This document shows, piece by piece, positions 1-9,113 of a stretch of 64,000 nucleotides of DNA. The number at the start of each line of letters is the position of its first letter. The stretch's first letter is position 1. The stretch is from Streptomyces capitiformicae (GTDB lineage: Bacteria; Actinomycetota; Actinomycetes; Streptomycetales; Streptomycetaceae), in assembly GCF_002214185.1 (NCBI RefSeq), contig NZ_CP022161.1:4711767-4775766 (forward strand), given 5' to 3'. Made by a program: the position numbers and the translations under genes. The notes below the pieces were generated by a model. It worked only from the letters and a program-made list of their open reading frames with translations. It was not told the DNA's origin and did not search any database.

Positions 1-188
1 GCGCGCGCGAAGTCGAGCCCCTTCTCATCGGGCACAGTGGCTTCTGCGGCGACCGTCTTCGACTTCTTGGGCCTGGCCGCCTTCGCCCGAGAAGAACCGG
101 TGGCCGCCGCCGCTCCCGCTGCCGACTTGTCGGCCTTTGCCTTTTTCGTCTTTGGCACCCGTCCAGGGTACGGCGCCGGAACCGACAT
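1..188 (-). CDS. Hypothetical protein, N-terminal part (runs off the left edge)
   Basis: Only the 5' part is in the window. A minus-strand frame opens at ATG 188, or at GTG 158 ten codons further in, and stays open to the edge. It reads a Lys/Ala-rich, probably disordered N-terminus ([15 protein letters not shown], then [12 protein letters not shown]) followed by [10 protein letters not shown], where a folded domain seems to begin. I do not recognise a catalytic motif in this piece. It is transcribed divergently from the Ppx/GppA gene 41 bp away, so the two share a short promoter region. No strong ribosome binding site precedes either start, so the start is uncertain. The function is unknown. 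Confidence 0.5.
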   Translation of the reverse strand, partial: MSVPAPYPGRVPKTKKAKADKSAAGAAAATGSSRAKAARPKKSKTVAAEATVPDEKGLDFAR

Positions 189-229
189 CGAGCACGGTGC
201 ATGGCTCCGCTGGCAGTAGCGTTCCGTAC

Positions 230-1162
230 ATGAGACTCGGTGTCCTCGACGTGGGATCGAACACGGTGCATCTGCTGGTGGTGGACGCACACCCCGGCGC
301 GCGCCCCCTGCCCGCGCACTCGCACAAGGCGGAGCTTCGCCTTGCCCAACTTCTCGACGAGGCGGGGGCGATCGGCCCCGAAGGCGTCGAGAAACTGATA
401 AGCGTCGTCCACGAGGCGCTCCAGGCCGCCGAGGACAAGGGCGTGGAGGAGATGCTCCCCTTCGCCACCTCCGCGGTGCGCGAGGCCAGCAACGCCGACG
501 ACGTCCTCGCCCGCGTCCAGGACGAGACCGGCGTCGAGCTCCAGGTCCTCACCGGCGCGGAGGAGGCCCGGCTGACCTTCCTGGCCGTCCGCCGCTGGTT
601 CGGCTGGTCCGCCGGCAAGCTCCTCGTCCTCGACATCGGCGGCGGCTCCCTGGAGATCGCGTACGGCATCGACGAGGAGCCCGACGCGGCCGTCTCGCTG
701 CCGCTCGGCGCCGGCCGCCTCACCGCCGGCTGGCTCCCCGGCGACCCGCCCGGCCCGGACGACGTCCGCGCCCTGCGCCGCCACGTCCGGGCCCAGATCG
801 CCCGTACGGTCGGCGAGTTCAGCCGCTTCGGGGCCCCCGACCACGTCGTCGCCACCTCCAAGACCTTCAAGCAGCTCGCCCGCATCGGCGGCGCCGCCCG
901 CTCCACCGAGGGCCTCTACGTCCAGCGCGACCTCAAGCGCGACGCCCTGGAGTCCTGGGTCCCCAAGCTCGCCGCCATGACCACCGCCCAACGCGCCACC
1001 CTCCCCGGCGTCTCCGAGGGCCGAGCCGGCCAGCTGCTCGCGGGTGCGTTGGTGGCGGAGGCCGCGATGGATCTCTTCGAGGTGGAGACCTTGGAGATCT
1101 GCCCGTGGGCGCTGAGGGAGGGCGTGATTCTGCGGCGACTGGATCACATGGGTACGGCGTAG
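230..1162 (+). CDS. Ppx/GppA family exopolyphosphatase / pppGpp phosphatase
   Basis: The 310-residue product has the ASKHA fold signatures of the Ppx/GppA family: the first phosphate motif [13 protein letters not shown] at residues 5-17 and the second, [13 protein letters not shown], near residues 134-146. Family members hydrolyse inorganic polyphosphate or the 5'-phosphate of pppGpp in the cytoplasm; which of the two applies cannot be told from sequence. The length (about 310) matches the short actinobacterial form made of the catalytic domains only, without the C-terminal HD domain seen in E. coli Ppx. ATG 230 was chosen because [11 protein letters not shown] starts exactly at the conserved core; the open frame extends upstream to 137 without homology. 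It may be cotranscribed with the isomerase downstream, but a long inverted repeat sits between them. Confidence 0.9.
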   Translation: MRLGVLDVGSNTVHLLVVDAHPGARPLPAHSHKAELRLAQLLDEAGAIGPEGVEKLISVVHEALQAAEDKGVEEMLPFATSAVREASNADDVLARVQDETGVELQVLTGAEEARLTFLAVRRWFGWSAGKLLVLDIGGGSLEIAYGIDEEPDAAVSLPLGAGRLTAGWLPGDPPGPDDVRALRRHVRAQIARTVGEFSRFGAPDHVVATSKTFKQLARIGGAARSTEGLYVQRDLKRDALESWVPKLAAMTTAQRATLPGVSEGRAGQLLAGALVAEAAMDLFEVETLEICPWALREGVILRRLDHMGTA

Positions 1163-1193
1163 CGGCGATCCGGGGGCGCGATTGTCTGCCGGG

Positions 1194-1295
1194 TGAGTGG
1201 GGGTTGCTCGCGCAGTTCCCCGCGCCCCCTGAAGACTGAGGGCGACCCCTGGACTTTTTGGGGGCGCGAGGACCTGCGCGACCAGCCCCCGCTTA
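1194..1295. repeat. Long imperfect inverted repeat (REP/terminator-like)
   Basis: Two arms, about 1194-1229 and 1260-1295, are near-perfect reverse complements; the core 22-bp arms (1208-1229 and 1260-1281) differ at only a few positions. The core tcgcgcagttccccgcgccc recurs at 61892-61911. This short palindromic family is scattered between genes in Streptomyces in my recollection, and the fold is suited to act as a bidirectional terminator or mRNA-stabilising element behind the Ppx/GppA gene. Confidence 0.75.
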
Positions 1296-1385
1296 CCGGC
1301 ACTCGCCCGCGAAGCAAGCCTCCAACGGTGAATGGGCGCCCGGCCCCTGGCACATCCCCCCGACCTCACCCCGTAACCTGTCCCC

Positions 1386-2210
1386 ATGGCGGAGCCAGTC
1401 GTGCGAATCCCGGATGCGAAGGTCGCCCTGTCCACGGCCTCCGTGTACCCGGAGTCGACGGCGACGGCCTTCGAGATCGCCGCGCGCCTGGGGTACGACG
1501 GCGTCGAGGTCATGGTCTGGACCGACCCGGTCAGCCAGGACATGGAGGCCCTGCGCCGCCTCTCCGACTACCACCAGATCCCCATCCTCGCCGTACACGC
1601 CCCCTGCCTGCTGATCACCCAGCGGGTGTGGTCCACCGACCCCTGGGTCAAGCTCCAGCGCGCCCAGGCGGCCGCCGAGAAGCTCGGCGCGACCACGGTC
1701 GTCGTGCACCCCCCGTTCCGCTGGCAGCGCCAGTACGCGCGCGACTTCGTCACCGGGATCTGGCGGATGGCGAACGAGACGGACGTACGGTTCGCCGTCG
1801 AGAACATGTACCCCTGGCGGTACCGCGACCGCGAGATGCTCGCGTACGCCCCCGACTGGAACGTCACGAAGGACGACTACCGGCACTTCACGATCGACCT
1901 CAGCCACGCCGCGACCTCCCGCACGGACACCCTGGAGATGGTCGACCGCATGGGTGACCGCCTCGGCCATGTGCACATGGCCGACGGCAAGGGCTCGGCC
2001 AAGGACGAGCACCTCGTCCCCGGCCGCGGCACCCAGCCCTGCGCCGAGCTGCTGGAACGTCTCGCCCGCACCGGTTTCGACGGTCACGTCGTCATCGAGG
2101 TCAACACCCGCCGCGCCATGTCCAGCGCCGAACGCGAGGCCGACCTGGCGGAGGCCCTGGCCTTCACCCGGCTGCACCTGGCCTCGGCGGTACAGGTGCC
2201 CCGGCGATGA
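1386..2210 (+). CDS. Sugar phosphate isomerase/epimerase (AP endonuclease 2-like TIM barrel)
   Basis: The 274-residue protein is a xylose-isomerase-like TIM barrel. Recognisable metal-ligand strands include VVVHPPFRW near residue 100, the ENMYPW strand near residue 139, TIDLSHAA near 169, [10 protein letters not shown] near 197-206 and a terminal VVIEVNTRR near 238; the conserved His/Glu/Asp residues of these strands would bind a divalent metal. Members of this family isomerise or epimerise sugars or related polyols; the substrate here cannot be assigned. The ATG at 1386 fits the barrel start. The stop overlaps the start of the TetR-family gene by four bases (ATGA), so the two are translationally coupled, and the regulator may respond to a metabolite of this enzyme. 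Confidence 0.85.
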   Translation: MAEPVVRIPDAKVALSTASVYPESTATAFEIAARLGYDGVEVMVWTDPVSQDMEALRRLSDYHQIPILAVHAPCLLITQRVWSTDPWVKLQRAQAAAEKLGATTVVVHPPFRWQRQYARDFVTGIWRMANETDVRFAVENMYPWRYRDREMLAYAPDWNVTKDDYRHFTIDLSHAATSRTDTLEMVDRMGDRLGHVHMADGKGSAKDEHLVPGRGTQPCAELLERLARTGFDGHVVIEVNTRRAMSSAEREADLAEALAFTRLHLASAVQVPRR

Positions 2211-2824
2211 CCTCGGCCACGCCGCCCCGCCGCAGGGGGCGCCCGCCCCGTACGAAGTCGGCGGACGCCCCCGCCGCCCGCGACCGCATCCTGGCGGCGG
2301 CCCGGGAGGAGTTCTCCGAGCGCGGCTACGACAAGACGTCCATGCGCGGCATCGCCAAGGCCGCCGGGGTCGACTCGGCGCTCGTACACCACTACTTCGG
2401 CACGAAGGAGCAGATGTTCGAGGCGGCGGTGGAAGTCGCCTTCTCGCCGGTACTGAGCGTCAGGGACTCCGTCCTCGAAGGCCCCCTCGACGGCGTGGGC
2501 GAGCGCCTGACCCGTACGATCTTCGGCTTCTGGGAGAACCCGACCACCCGCAAGCCGCTCCTCGCCGTCGTCCGCTCGGCGGTCAACCACGAGGCCGCGG
2601 CCGCCGTCTTCCGCCGCTTGCTCGCCACGCAGTTGCTGTACCGCATCGCCCGCCGCCTGGACCTCCCGGACGCGGAACTCCGGGCCGAGCTGGCGGCGGC
2701 GCAGTTGGTGGGGGTGGCGATGCTGCGGTACGTGATCAAGGTGGAGCCGTTGGCGTCGGCGGATCCGGAGCAGATCATCGCGAGGATCGCACCGGTGGTG
2801 CAGGGGCACCTGACGCTGCCCTGA
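2207..2824 (+). CDS. TetR/AcrR family transcriptional regulator
   Basis: The 205-residue protein starts with a basic tail ([10 protein letters not shown]) followed by a TetR helix-turn-helix, with the recognition part [19 protein letters not shown] near residues 51-69. The C-terminal two thirds are helical and form the ligand-binding and dimer domain. It is a cytoplasmic DNA-binding protein, usually a repressor. It overlaps the upstream isomerase gene by four bases and so is cotranscribed with it. The next gene, ilvD, starts 117 bp downstream with its own strong ribosome binding site. The ligand and target genes are not evident; autoregulation of this small operon is the simplest guess. Confidence 0.92.
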   Translation: MTSATPPRRRGRPPRTKSADAPAARDRILAAAREEFSERGYDKTSMRGIAKAAGVDSALVHHYFGTKEQMFEAAVEVAFSPVLSVRDSVLEGPLDGVGERLTRTIFGFWENPTTRKPLLAVVRSAVNHEAAAAVFRRLLATQLLYRIARRLDLPDAELRAELAAAQLVGVAMLRYVIKVEPLASADPEQIIARIAPVVQGHLTLP

Positions 2825-2941
2825 CCCGCAGTCGAAAACCGAGACACGCATCCCGCATTCCGGACATCATGTCCAACCCCTGGATGACCGGCGTAGGCTC
2901 GACCTCAGTCATAACTCTCTGAAGGAGCGAGGCGAGCGACG

Positions 2942-4795
2942 ATGCCCGAGCTGAGGTCCCGCACAGTCACCCACGGCCGCAACATGGCGGGCGCCCGCGC
3001 CCTTATGCGGGCCTCCGGTGTACCGGGCGCGGACATCGGCCGCAAGCCGATCATCGCGGTGGCGAACTCCTTCACCGAGTTCGTGCCGGGCCACACCCAC
3101 CTCCAGCCGGTGGGCCGGATCGTGAGCGAGGCCATCCAAGCCGCCGGAGGCATCCCCCGCGAGTTCAACACGATCGCCGTGGACGACGGCATCGCGATGG
3201 GCCACGGCGGCATGCTGTACAGCCTCCCCTCCCGCGACCTGATCGCGGACAGCGTGGAGTACATGGTCGAGGCCCACTGCGCCGACGCCCTGATCTGCAT
3301 CTCCAACTGCGACAAGATCACCCCGGGCATGCTGAACGCGGCCCTGCGGCTCAACATCCCGACGGTCTTCGTCTCCGGCGGCCCCATGGAGTCCGGCCGC
3401 GCCACGCTCGTCGACGGCACGGTCCGTACGCTCGACCTGGTCGACGCGATCTCCGACGCCGTGAACGACAAGATCTCGGACGAGGACATCCTCCGTATCG
3501 AGGAGAACGCCTGTCCGACCTGCGGCTCCTGCTCCGGCATGTTCACCGCCAACTCGATGAACTGCCTGACCGAGGCCATCGGCCTCTCCCTCCCCGGCAA
3601 CGGCTCGGTCCTGGCCACGCACACGGCCCGTAAACAGCTGTACGTCGACGCGGCCACCACCGTCATGGACATCACCCGCCGCTACTACGAGCAGGACGAC
3701 GAGACGGTCCTCCCGCGCTCGATCGCGAGCTTCGCGGCCTTCGAGAACGCCATGGCCCTCGACATCGCCATGGGCGGCTCCACCAACACGATCCTGCACC
3801 TGCTGGCCGCCGCCCAGGAGGCGGGCGTCCCCTTCGGCCTCGCCGAGATCGACGCGGTCTCGCGCCGCGTGCCCTGCCTGGCGAAGGTCGCGCCGAACGT
3901 CGCCAAGGACCGCACGTACTACATGGAGGACGTGCACCGCGCCGGCGGCATCCCGGCCCTGCTCGGCGAACTGCACCGCGCGGGCCTGCTCAACGAGGAC
4001 GTGCACTCCGTCCACAGCCCCTCCCTCGCCGACTGGCTGAAGACGTGGGACGTGCGCGGCGGCTCCCCGTCCCCCGAGGCGGTCGAGCTGTGGCACGCGG
4101 CCCCCGGCTGCGTCCGCTCCGCCGAGGCCTTCTCCACGTCCGAGCGCTGGGAGTCTCTGGACGACGACGCCGAGGGCGGCTGCATCCGCTCCGCCGAACA
4201 CGCGTACTCCAAGGACGGCGGCCTCGCGGTCCTCAAGGGCAACCTCGCCGTCGACGGCTGCGTGGTGAAGACGGCGGGTGTCGACGAGTCGATCTGGACG
4301 TTCGAGGGCCCGGCGGTCGTCTGCGAGTCGCAGGAAGAGGCCGTCCAGAAGATCCTCATGAAGCAGATCACGGAGGGCGACGTCGTCGTCATCCGTTACG
4401 AGGGCCCCAAGGGCGGCCCCGGCATGCAGGAGATGCTCTACCCGACCTCGTACCTCAAGGGCCGCGGCCTGGGGAAGTCCTGCGCGCTGATCACCGACGG
4501 CCGCTTCTCCGGCGGCACCTCCGGCCTCTCCATCGGCCACGCCTCCCCGGAGGCGGCCGGCGGCGGCACGATCGCCCTCGTCGAGGACGGCGACCGCATC
4601 CGCATCGACATCCCGAACCGTTCGATCGAGCTCCTGGTCGACGAGGCCGAGCTGGCCCGCCGCGAGCAGGCCCTGAACGGCGTCTACGCCCCGAAGAACC
4701 GGGACCGCAAGGTCTCGGCCGCGCTGAGGGCGTACGCCGCGATGGCGACCAGCGCCGACAAGGGCGCGGTGCGGGACGTCAGCAAGCTGGGCTGA
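2942..4795 (+). CDS. ilvD: Dihydroxy-acid dehydratase
   Basis: The 617-residue protein matches IlvD/Edd dehydratases along its whole length. It dehydrates 2,3-dihydroxy-isovalerate and 2,3-dihydroxy-3-methylvalerate to the 2-keto acids in valine, isoleucine and CoA-precursor synthesis. Cys123 in SNCDKITPG and the CPTCGSC motif at 191-197 are the expected iron-sulfur cluster ligands, and the C-terminal [15 protein letters not shown] segment is the usual active-site loop. The start at 2942 follows a GAAGGAGCGAG ribosome binding site at about 2921-2931, rather far from the ATG, so a weakly coupled start is possible. A hairpin terminator at 4819-4872 separates it from the convergent kinase gene. 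Confidence 0.97.
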   Translation: MPELRSRTVTHGRNMAGARALMRASGVPGADIGRKPIIAVANSFTEFVPGHTHLQPVGRIVSEAIQAAGGIPREFNTIAVDDGIAMGHGGMLYSLPSRDLIADSVEYMVEAHCADALICISNCDKITPGMLNAALRLNIPTVFVSGGPMESGRATLVDGTVRTLDLVDAISDAVNDKISDEDILRIEENACPTCGSCSGMFTANSMNCLTEAIGLSLPGNGSVLATHTARKQLYVDAATTVMDITRRYYEQDDETVLPRSIASFAAFENAMALDIAMGGSTNTILHLLAAAQEAGVPFGLAEIDAVSRRVPCLAKVAPNVAKDRTYYMEDVHRAGGIPALLGELHRAGLLNEDVHSVHSPSLADWLKTWDVRGGSPSPEAVELWHAAPGCVRSAEAFSTSERWESLDDDAEGGCIRSAEHAYSKDGGLAVLKGNLAVDGCVVKTAGVDESIWTFEGPAVVCESQEEAVQKILMKQITEGDVVVIRYEGPKGGPGMQEMLYPTSYLKGRGLGKSCALITDGRFSGGTSGLSIGHASPEAAGGGTIALVEDGDRIRIDIPNRSIELLVDEAELARREQALNGVYAPKNRDRKVSAALRAYAAMATSADKGAVRDVSKLG

Positions 4796-4818
4796 GGCGA
4801 TCGGCTGGTTCCATCGGT

Positions 4819-4872
4819 TGACATGGCCGAGGGCCGTTCCCGTACGGCGGGGAGCGGCCCTCGGTCGTGTCA
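4819..4872. terminator. Bidirectional hairpin terminator between ilvD and the kinase gene
   Basis: Arms of 18 bp at 4819-4836 and 4855-4872 pair with two mismatches that are G-U compatible on one strand; the loop is 18 nt. The two flanking genes converge, so the hairpin can serve both. Confidence 0.75.
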
Positions 4873-4882
4873 CCAGCTCATG

Positions 4883-7096
4883 TCACCAGTTCGCCGGATC
4901 GCTCCCGTCCACCCCGAACACGGTTCCGTCCGGCGCGGACGAGCAGATCCGTCCCTCGATGAGGACGGGCTCGGGCAGCGCGGCCGCGACCCTGTTCGTG
5001 GCGCCGAGCCGCACCGGCGTCTCCCCGCTGAGCTTCCCCTTGCCGGCGTCCAGCGCGAGCAGCCGCCCGTCCACGGCGGTGAAATACACATGCCGGTCGT
5101 CGGCCATCGGCGTCGAACCCCGCAGCACTCCCGTCTCGGCCCGCCACAACTGGTCGCGCGTCTCCATGTCGACGGCCACCAGCGTCCCGCCGACCCCCAG
5201 CAGATACACGACGTCGCCCCGCACCGCCCCGCTCGCCTGTTGGACCGGTGCGGGCAGTGCGACCCGGACCGAGGCCTTGGTGCCGGGGTCGTAGCGGACG
5301 ACGCCCACCGCGTCGCCGTGGATACCCCCGCCGGCGGCGAGGAAGAGAGCGCCGTCACGGGCCCCGACCGGCTCCAGGGTGCCCTTCAGCCGCGCCTCCC
5401 ACCGCATATCCCCGGTGTCCGGGTCCACCGCGGTGATCCGCGTCCGGGCTCCGGAACCGTCGTCGGCGATGCTCGCGATGTACGCCAGGCCGTGCCCCTG
5501 GAACGAGGTGAAGTACGCCTCCGGCTGCCCCGGGATCCGACGGCTCCACTTGGTGTCGCCGGTGGCGCCGTCCACGCCGGTCACCGTCCCGTCGGCGGAG
5601 GTCAGCAGCAGCATGCCGCCGACATACCGCTGGCCGCCGTACGCGGACAGGTCCCGCTGCCACCGCACCTTGCCGCTGGCCGGGTCGAGCGCCTGCAACC
5701 GCCGGCCCGCGTCTGTCAGTACGTGCACCAGCCCACCCGACACGACGGGCGGGCCACTGGTCACCGCCGCGTCCGCCTCGGCGACGGTATGCCGCCACAG
5801 CACGCCGCCGTCCGCCGGATCCACCGCGGAGACCAGCCCCGGCTGCGCACACAGCAGCTTGCCCGCCCCGTACGAGCACTGCGGCGCACCGGTCTTCTTG
5901 GGCGCCGGCTTGGTGGCCCAGGGCTCGAGGACGGGCGCGGCGGCCCCGGCCCTGGTCGCCCGGGGCGTGGCACCGACCCCGTCCGCACCGCCGTCACCCC
6001 CGATCCACTGCACCGAGGCGAACGCCCCGCCCGCGGCGAGCACCAGCGCCCCGGCGACGAGGGCGGCGCGTGTGCGGAGGCGGGGACGACGGGGCTGGTC
6101 CCCGGGCGGGTTCAAGGGCGGGGACGCCGGGGGAGGCGGGCTGATGTCGGCCGCGGCCGGAGGCCCGCCCCAGCTGCCCGCCCGTCCCTTGCGGTCCGGC
6201 CGTTGTGCCCCGTCCGCCCCGTCCGTCCCCTCCGTCCGCTGCGTCGGTATGAACGCCTGGGTGTCGTACGAGGCTGCCACGGACCGCAGTTCGTGCATGA
6301 GCTCGTCCGCCGTGGGCCGGTCCTCGGGCTCCTTGGACAGGCACGCCCGGACGAGCGGCGCGAGGTTCTCGGGTACGCCAGTGAGGTCCGGCTCGTCGTG
6401 GACGACCTGGTAGGCGACGACGTAGGGACTGTCGGAGTCGAAGGGTCCGCGTCCGGTCGCCGCGTGCACGGTCACCGAGCCGAGGGCGAAGATGTCGGCG
6501 GCGGGCCCGACTTCCCGGGGCCGCCGGAACTGCTCGGGCGCCATGAACGGGGGAGTGCCTATCAACTTCCCCGTCTCGGTCCGCAGTTCGCTGTCCTTCG
6601 GCCGGGAGATCCCGAAGTCGATGACTTTGGGCCCGTCCTCGGCGAGCAGCACGTTGCTCGGCTTGAGATCCCGGTGCACCACGCCCGCCCGATGGATGTC
6701 GCGCAACGCCTCCGCCAGCCCGGCCATGAGGCGGCGCAACTGCCCCGGTGCCATCGGCCCGTTCCGCTTGACGTGCTCGGCGAGCGTGGGACCCGGAATG
6801 AAGAGGGTGGCCATCCAGGGCCGCGCGCTGTCGGTGTCTGCGTCGACGACCGGCGCGGTGAAGGCACCGCTCACCCGCCGCGCCGCGGCCACTTCCTGTC
6901 TGAACCGTCCCCTGAACTCGGGGTCCTTGGCGAACTCGGCATGCACGACCTTCACCGCGAGCCGCAACCCTGAGGTCGAGGTCGCGAGATGCACGATCCC
7001 CATGCCACCCGAACCCAGACACGACTCCAGACGGTACTGACCGGCGTACTCGGGAAGTTCCGCTTCCGCTCCCGACCCGGTGTCCCGTCGTGCCAT
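4883..7096 (-). CDS. Membrane Ser/Thr protein kinase with PQQ-repeat sensor domain
   Basis: The 737-residue protein has a cytoplasmic kinase domain (about 20-275) with the Gly loop GSGGMG at 28-33, Lys49, HRDLKPSN at 141-148, DFG at 160-162 and APEQF at 186-190, so the catalytic residues are intact. A Pro/Gly-rich linker follows, then one transmembrane helix at about 344-364. The extracytoplasmic part carries repeated PQQ/quinoprotein-type beta-propeller blades with motifs such as VDPADGGVLWRH, LDPASGKVRW and VDGATGDTKWSRR. This layout is that of AfsK-like and related streptomycete kinases, in which the propeller presumably senses an external ligand. It converges on ilvD and diverges from the SH3 protein gene. 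The substrate is unknown. Confidence 0.95.
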   Translation of the reverse strand: MARRDTGSGAEAELPEYAGQYRLESCLGSGGMGIVHLATSTSGLRLAVKVVHAEFAKDPEFRGRFRQEVAAARRVSGAFTAPVVDADTDSARPWMATLFIPGPTLAEHVKRNGPMAPGQLRRLMAGLAEALRDIHRAGVVHRDLKPSNVLLAEDGPKVIDFGISRPKDSELRTETGKLIGTPPFMAPEQFRRPREVGPAADIFALGSVTVHAATGRGPFDSDSPYVVAYQVVHDEPDLTGVPENLAPLVRACLSKEPEDRPTADELMHELRSVAASYDTQAFIPTQRTEGTDGADGAQRPDRKGRAGSWGGPPAAADISPPPPASPPLNPPGDQPRRPRLRTRAALVAGALVLAAGGAFASVQWIGGDGGADGVGATPRATRAGAAAPVLEPWATKPAPKKTGAPQCSYGAGKLLCAQPGLVSAVDPADGGVLWRHTVAEADAAVTSGPPVVSGGLVHVLTDAGRRLQALDPASGKVRWQRDLSAYGGQRYVGGMLLLTSADGTVTGVDGATGDTKWSRRIPGQPEAYFTSFQGHGLAYIASIADDGSGARTRITAVDPDTGDMRWEARLKGTLEPVGARDGALFLAAGGGIHGDAVGVVRYDPGTKASVRVALPAPVQQASGAVRGDVVYLLGVGGTLVAVDMETRDQLWRAETGVLRGSTPMADDRHVYFTAVDGRLLALDAGKGKLSGETPVRLGATNRVAAALPEPVLIEGRICSSAPDGTVFGVDGSDPANW

Positions 7097-7270
7097 GGGC
7101 TACCCCCGTGCTGTTTTCGCCGCTCAGACGACGCTCGGAGCCTAGTCGATGACCCGTAGGGGACAGAGGCGGCTTGCTGGTCCACCTGTGCGAAGAACGC
7201 GCAGGTGTGCGTGATTTGATTCCGGGGTATCAATGCGTCCCCATGACTGTCATGGGGGTTCGACACGGGT

Positions 7271-7330
7271 TTCACAACGGCGCTCAACGGCGCTCAACGG
7301 CGCTCAACGGGGTTCAACGGGGTTCAACGG
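7271..7330 (+). repeat. Tandem 10-bp repeat array upstream of the SH3 gene
   Basis: Six decamers in a row: one diverged copy, three copies of cgctcaacgg and two of ggttcaacgg. The array ends at the ribosome binding site of the gene starting at 7344, so it lies in the promoter or 5' leader. The period is close to one helical turn. Confidence 0.85.
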
Positions 7331-7343
7331 GGGGAGTTTTTCC

Positions 7344-7691
7344 ATGTCCATCGACCATGTCGAAGAGATCACGGGCGACGGCGAAGAGGAGCAGACGGCG
7401 ACGCCGTCGACGACAGCCGCGACCGCCACGGTGACCGCAGCCGTCCACTACTACTCGGTCGCCCCCGGCGTCCGAGTCAACGTCCGCAGCGGTCCCAGCA
7501 CCAGCTACAGCATCGTCCGCGTCCTCGCCGAGGGCGCCACGGTCCCGATCTACTGCCAGACACCCGGCCAGACCATCTCCGGCCCCTACGGCACGACCAA
7601 CCTCTGGGACAACATCGCCGACGGCCAGTACATCTCCGACGCGTACGTCTACACCGGCAGCGACGGCTATGTGGCGGGACGCTGCGGCTGA
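7344..7691 (+). CDS. Small SH3 domain protein
   Basis: The 115-residue product has an acidic, Thr/Ala-rich N-terminus (GDGEEEQTATPSTTAATATV) and a bacterial SH3 type 3 domain from about residue 36: the strand VRVNVRSGPSTSYSIVRVL is the family hallmark, followed by GATVPIYCQTPGQ and DGQYISDAYVYTG. Such domains usually bind peptidoglycan peptides or wall polymers. Two Cys residues (in IYCQT and the terminal GRCG) could form a disulfide. No clear signal peptide is visible, which is odd for this domain; export by another route or a cytoplasmic role cannot be excluded. ATG 7344 follows a GGGGGGAG site with 7-8 nt spacing. A strong terminator follows at 7712-7746. Confidence 0.85.
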   Translation: MSIDHVEEITGDGEEEQTATPSTTAATATVTAAVHYYSVAPGVRVNVRSGPSTSYSIVRVLAEGATVPIYCQTPGQTISGPYGTTNLWDNIADGQYISDAYVYTGSDGYVAGRCG

Positions 7692-7711
7692 GGCCGGCGC
7701 CGAGGCTGTGG

Positions 7712-7746
7712 CCTGGTCAGGGGCCGAGAGTCGGCCCCTGACCAGG
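7712..7746 (+). terminator. Intrinsic terminator of the SH3 gene
   Basis: A perfect 16-bp stem (7712-7727 with 7731-7746) and a 3-nt gag loop lie 21 bp after the stop codon. It ends just before the GTG start region of the next gene, so it also insulates that gene. Confidence 0.9.
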
Positions 7747-7766
7747 AGCCAGCCATAATCGGACCC

Positions 7767-8264
7767 GTGAGCGACGAGCAGAACGGCGGCACCCAGACGA
7801 CTCCGGCAGGCCCCCGCCCCGAACCCATCCGCTTCTTCGGGACGACCTGGCTGAACCACGACGGCAACTACGCGACCCGCCGCGCGACCGTGTCCGTCGG
7901 TTCGCTCGCCGCCGTGGCCGTCTCCTGCCTGGTGCTGCGCCTCGCGTACGAGGGCCTGCGACTCGCGGCTGTCGGCGGCTTCGTCATCGTCGTGGTCGTC
8001 GTCATGTTCGCGATCTGCACCGCCCTGGCCTTCGGCCACACCTGGGGTTCGTTCACCAAGCGCCCCGACCCGGCCCGCCAGTCCTCCCTCCGCGGCCTCC
8101 TCACCATCGGCTTCGTCGGCTCCCTCACCGCCTACTTCCTCCGCTCCCTCAAGGAGGCCCCCGGCGAGTCCCTCCACCGCGAGGAATACGAGACGGCCCG
8201 CACCCAGTACGAGCGCCGCACCGCCAAACGAACCGGCAACCCGGCGAAGCGCCGCCGCGCCTAG
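7767..8264 (+). CDS. Small integral membrane protein of unknown function
   Basis: The 165-residue protein begins at GTG 7767. After a hydrophilic N-terminus (about 45 residues, including EPIRFFGTTWLNHDGNY) it shows hydrophobic segments near 46-64, 67-90 (very Val-rich) and a weaker one near 111-126, then a basic, charged C-terminal tail (RTQYERRTAKRTGNPAKRRR). It is therefore a 2-3 helix membrane protein with a cytoplasmic basic tail. I do not recognise a named family. It converges on the MerR-type gene and their 3' ends overlap by four bases. Confidence 0.75.
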   Translation: MSDEQNGGTQTTPAGPRPEPIRFFGTTWLNHDGNYATRRATVSVGSLAAVAVSCLVLRLAYEGLRLAAVGGFVIVVVVVMFAICTALAFGHTWGSFTKRPDPARQSSLRGLLTIGFVGSLTAYFLRSLKEAPGESLHREEYETARTQYERRTAKRTGNPAKRRRA

Positions 8265-9010
8265 TCGTTGTCGGCGCCGAGCCCCAGGTAGTGGCTGAGG
8301 TGCGTGGCCGCGTCGAGCATGGCGAGGCCACGCGCGGTCAGCTTGCGCTGCCAGTCGTCCAGGGCAAGGGACAGTGTCTCGGTGCCCCCGGCCGTGCGGA
8401 TCTGCTCGACCACGGTGGCGATGTGCTCCAGCTGATAGCCCCCGCGCCTGAGGAGATGGGCGAGCTCGGCATCGCGGATGTCGCCCGCGCGGAAGACGCG
8501 GTATCCCGTGCGCGGGTCCCGTGCGGGGGTGAGGATGCCGGCCTCTTCCCAGTTGCGCAGGGTCGCCGGGGTGACATCGAGCTGATGGGCGAGTTCGCCG
8601 ATGGTTCGCGCGGCGAGGTCCCTTGATCGTCCCGAAACGGCGTCCTGCCCGGTCCCGGTCTCAGCGCCGGTCTCGGACTCCGCCGTCAGATGACCCACCG
8701 CTCTGCGTACCGCGTCCAGGGTCTCCCGATCGCGGAGCAACTGGCTGTGACCACGGTCGATGATCGTGAGGGCGTCATCGAGTTCGCCCTGCTGGAGCGC
8801 GTTCATGATCCGGCCACCGGCCGAGTGGCCGTGGCCCGCGACGAGGGCGAGGTACGCGCGGAGCGCCGCCGCATGCACCTCGGTGTAGATCCGGTACCCA
8901 CTGCGCGTGCGCTCGGCGGGCGGGATGAACCCGTCCCGCTCGTAGTTGCGGACCGCCTGGGTCGAGATGCCGTGCTCACGCGCGAGGTCGGCAGGGCGCA
9001 GGGTTTTCAC
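8261..9010 (-). CDS. Regulator with two MerR-type DNA-binding domains
   Basis: The 249-residue protein contains two MerR winged-helix domains in one chain: residues about 3-70 (LAREHGISTQAVRNYERDG, then PPAERTRSGYRIY) and about 130-200 (GELAHQLDVTPATLRNWEEAG, then PARDPRTGYRVF). Ordinary MerR proteins have one domain plus a dimerising coiled coil. A two-domain monomer could bind both operator halves alone; proteins of this TioE-like type exist in actinomycetes. It is divergent from an erythromycin esterase family gene 103 bp away, whose promoter region has a 13-bp palindrome, so control of that gene and of itself is likely. No Cys metal site is seen, so the ligand is probably organic. Confidence 0.88.
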   Translation of the reverse strand: MKTLRPADLAREHGISTQAVRNYERDGFIPPAERTRSGYRIYTEVHAAALRAYLALVAGHGHSAGGRIMNALQQGELDDALTIIDRGHSQLLRDRETLDAVRRAVGHLTAESETGAETGTGQDAVSGRSRDLAARTIGELAHQLDVTPATLRNWEEAGILTPARDPRTGYRVFRAGDIRDAELAHLLRRGGYQLEHIATVVEQIRTAGGTETLSLALDDWQRKLTARGLAMLDAATHLSHYLGLGADND

Positions 9011-9113
9011 GAGTTTGAGACTTTACGCCACGAGACAGTGTCCAGAGCTACCAAAGCCTTGGCAAGGCCTTCCCAAAGCCTCAACCGAGCTTTCAAAGAT
9101 ACGATTGAGGCCC
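9011..9113. promoter_or_regulatory. Divergent promoter region with 13-bp palindrome
   Basis: The 103-bp spacer between the tandem-MerR gene and the esterase gene contains the palindrome gccttggcaaggc at 9056-9068 inside a longer run in which ccaaagcct occurs twice (9051 and 9073). MerR proteins bind dyads placed between -35 and -10 elements, so this is the candidate operator. Confidence 0.5.

Noticed and set aside
25..906. 293-codon minus-strand frame opposite the Ppx/GppA gene
   Set aside because: Shadow frame of a high-GC gene; composition is Ser/Arg/Ala-rich with no domain, and the plus-strand gene has clear family motifs.
2909..4873. 654-codon minus-strand frame opposite ilvD
   Set aside because: Antisense shadow of ilvD; Arg/Gly/Ala-rich, no ribosome binding site and no family resemblance.
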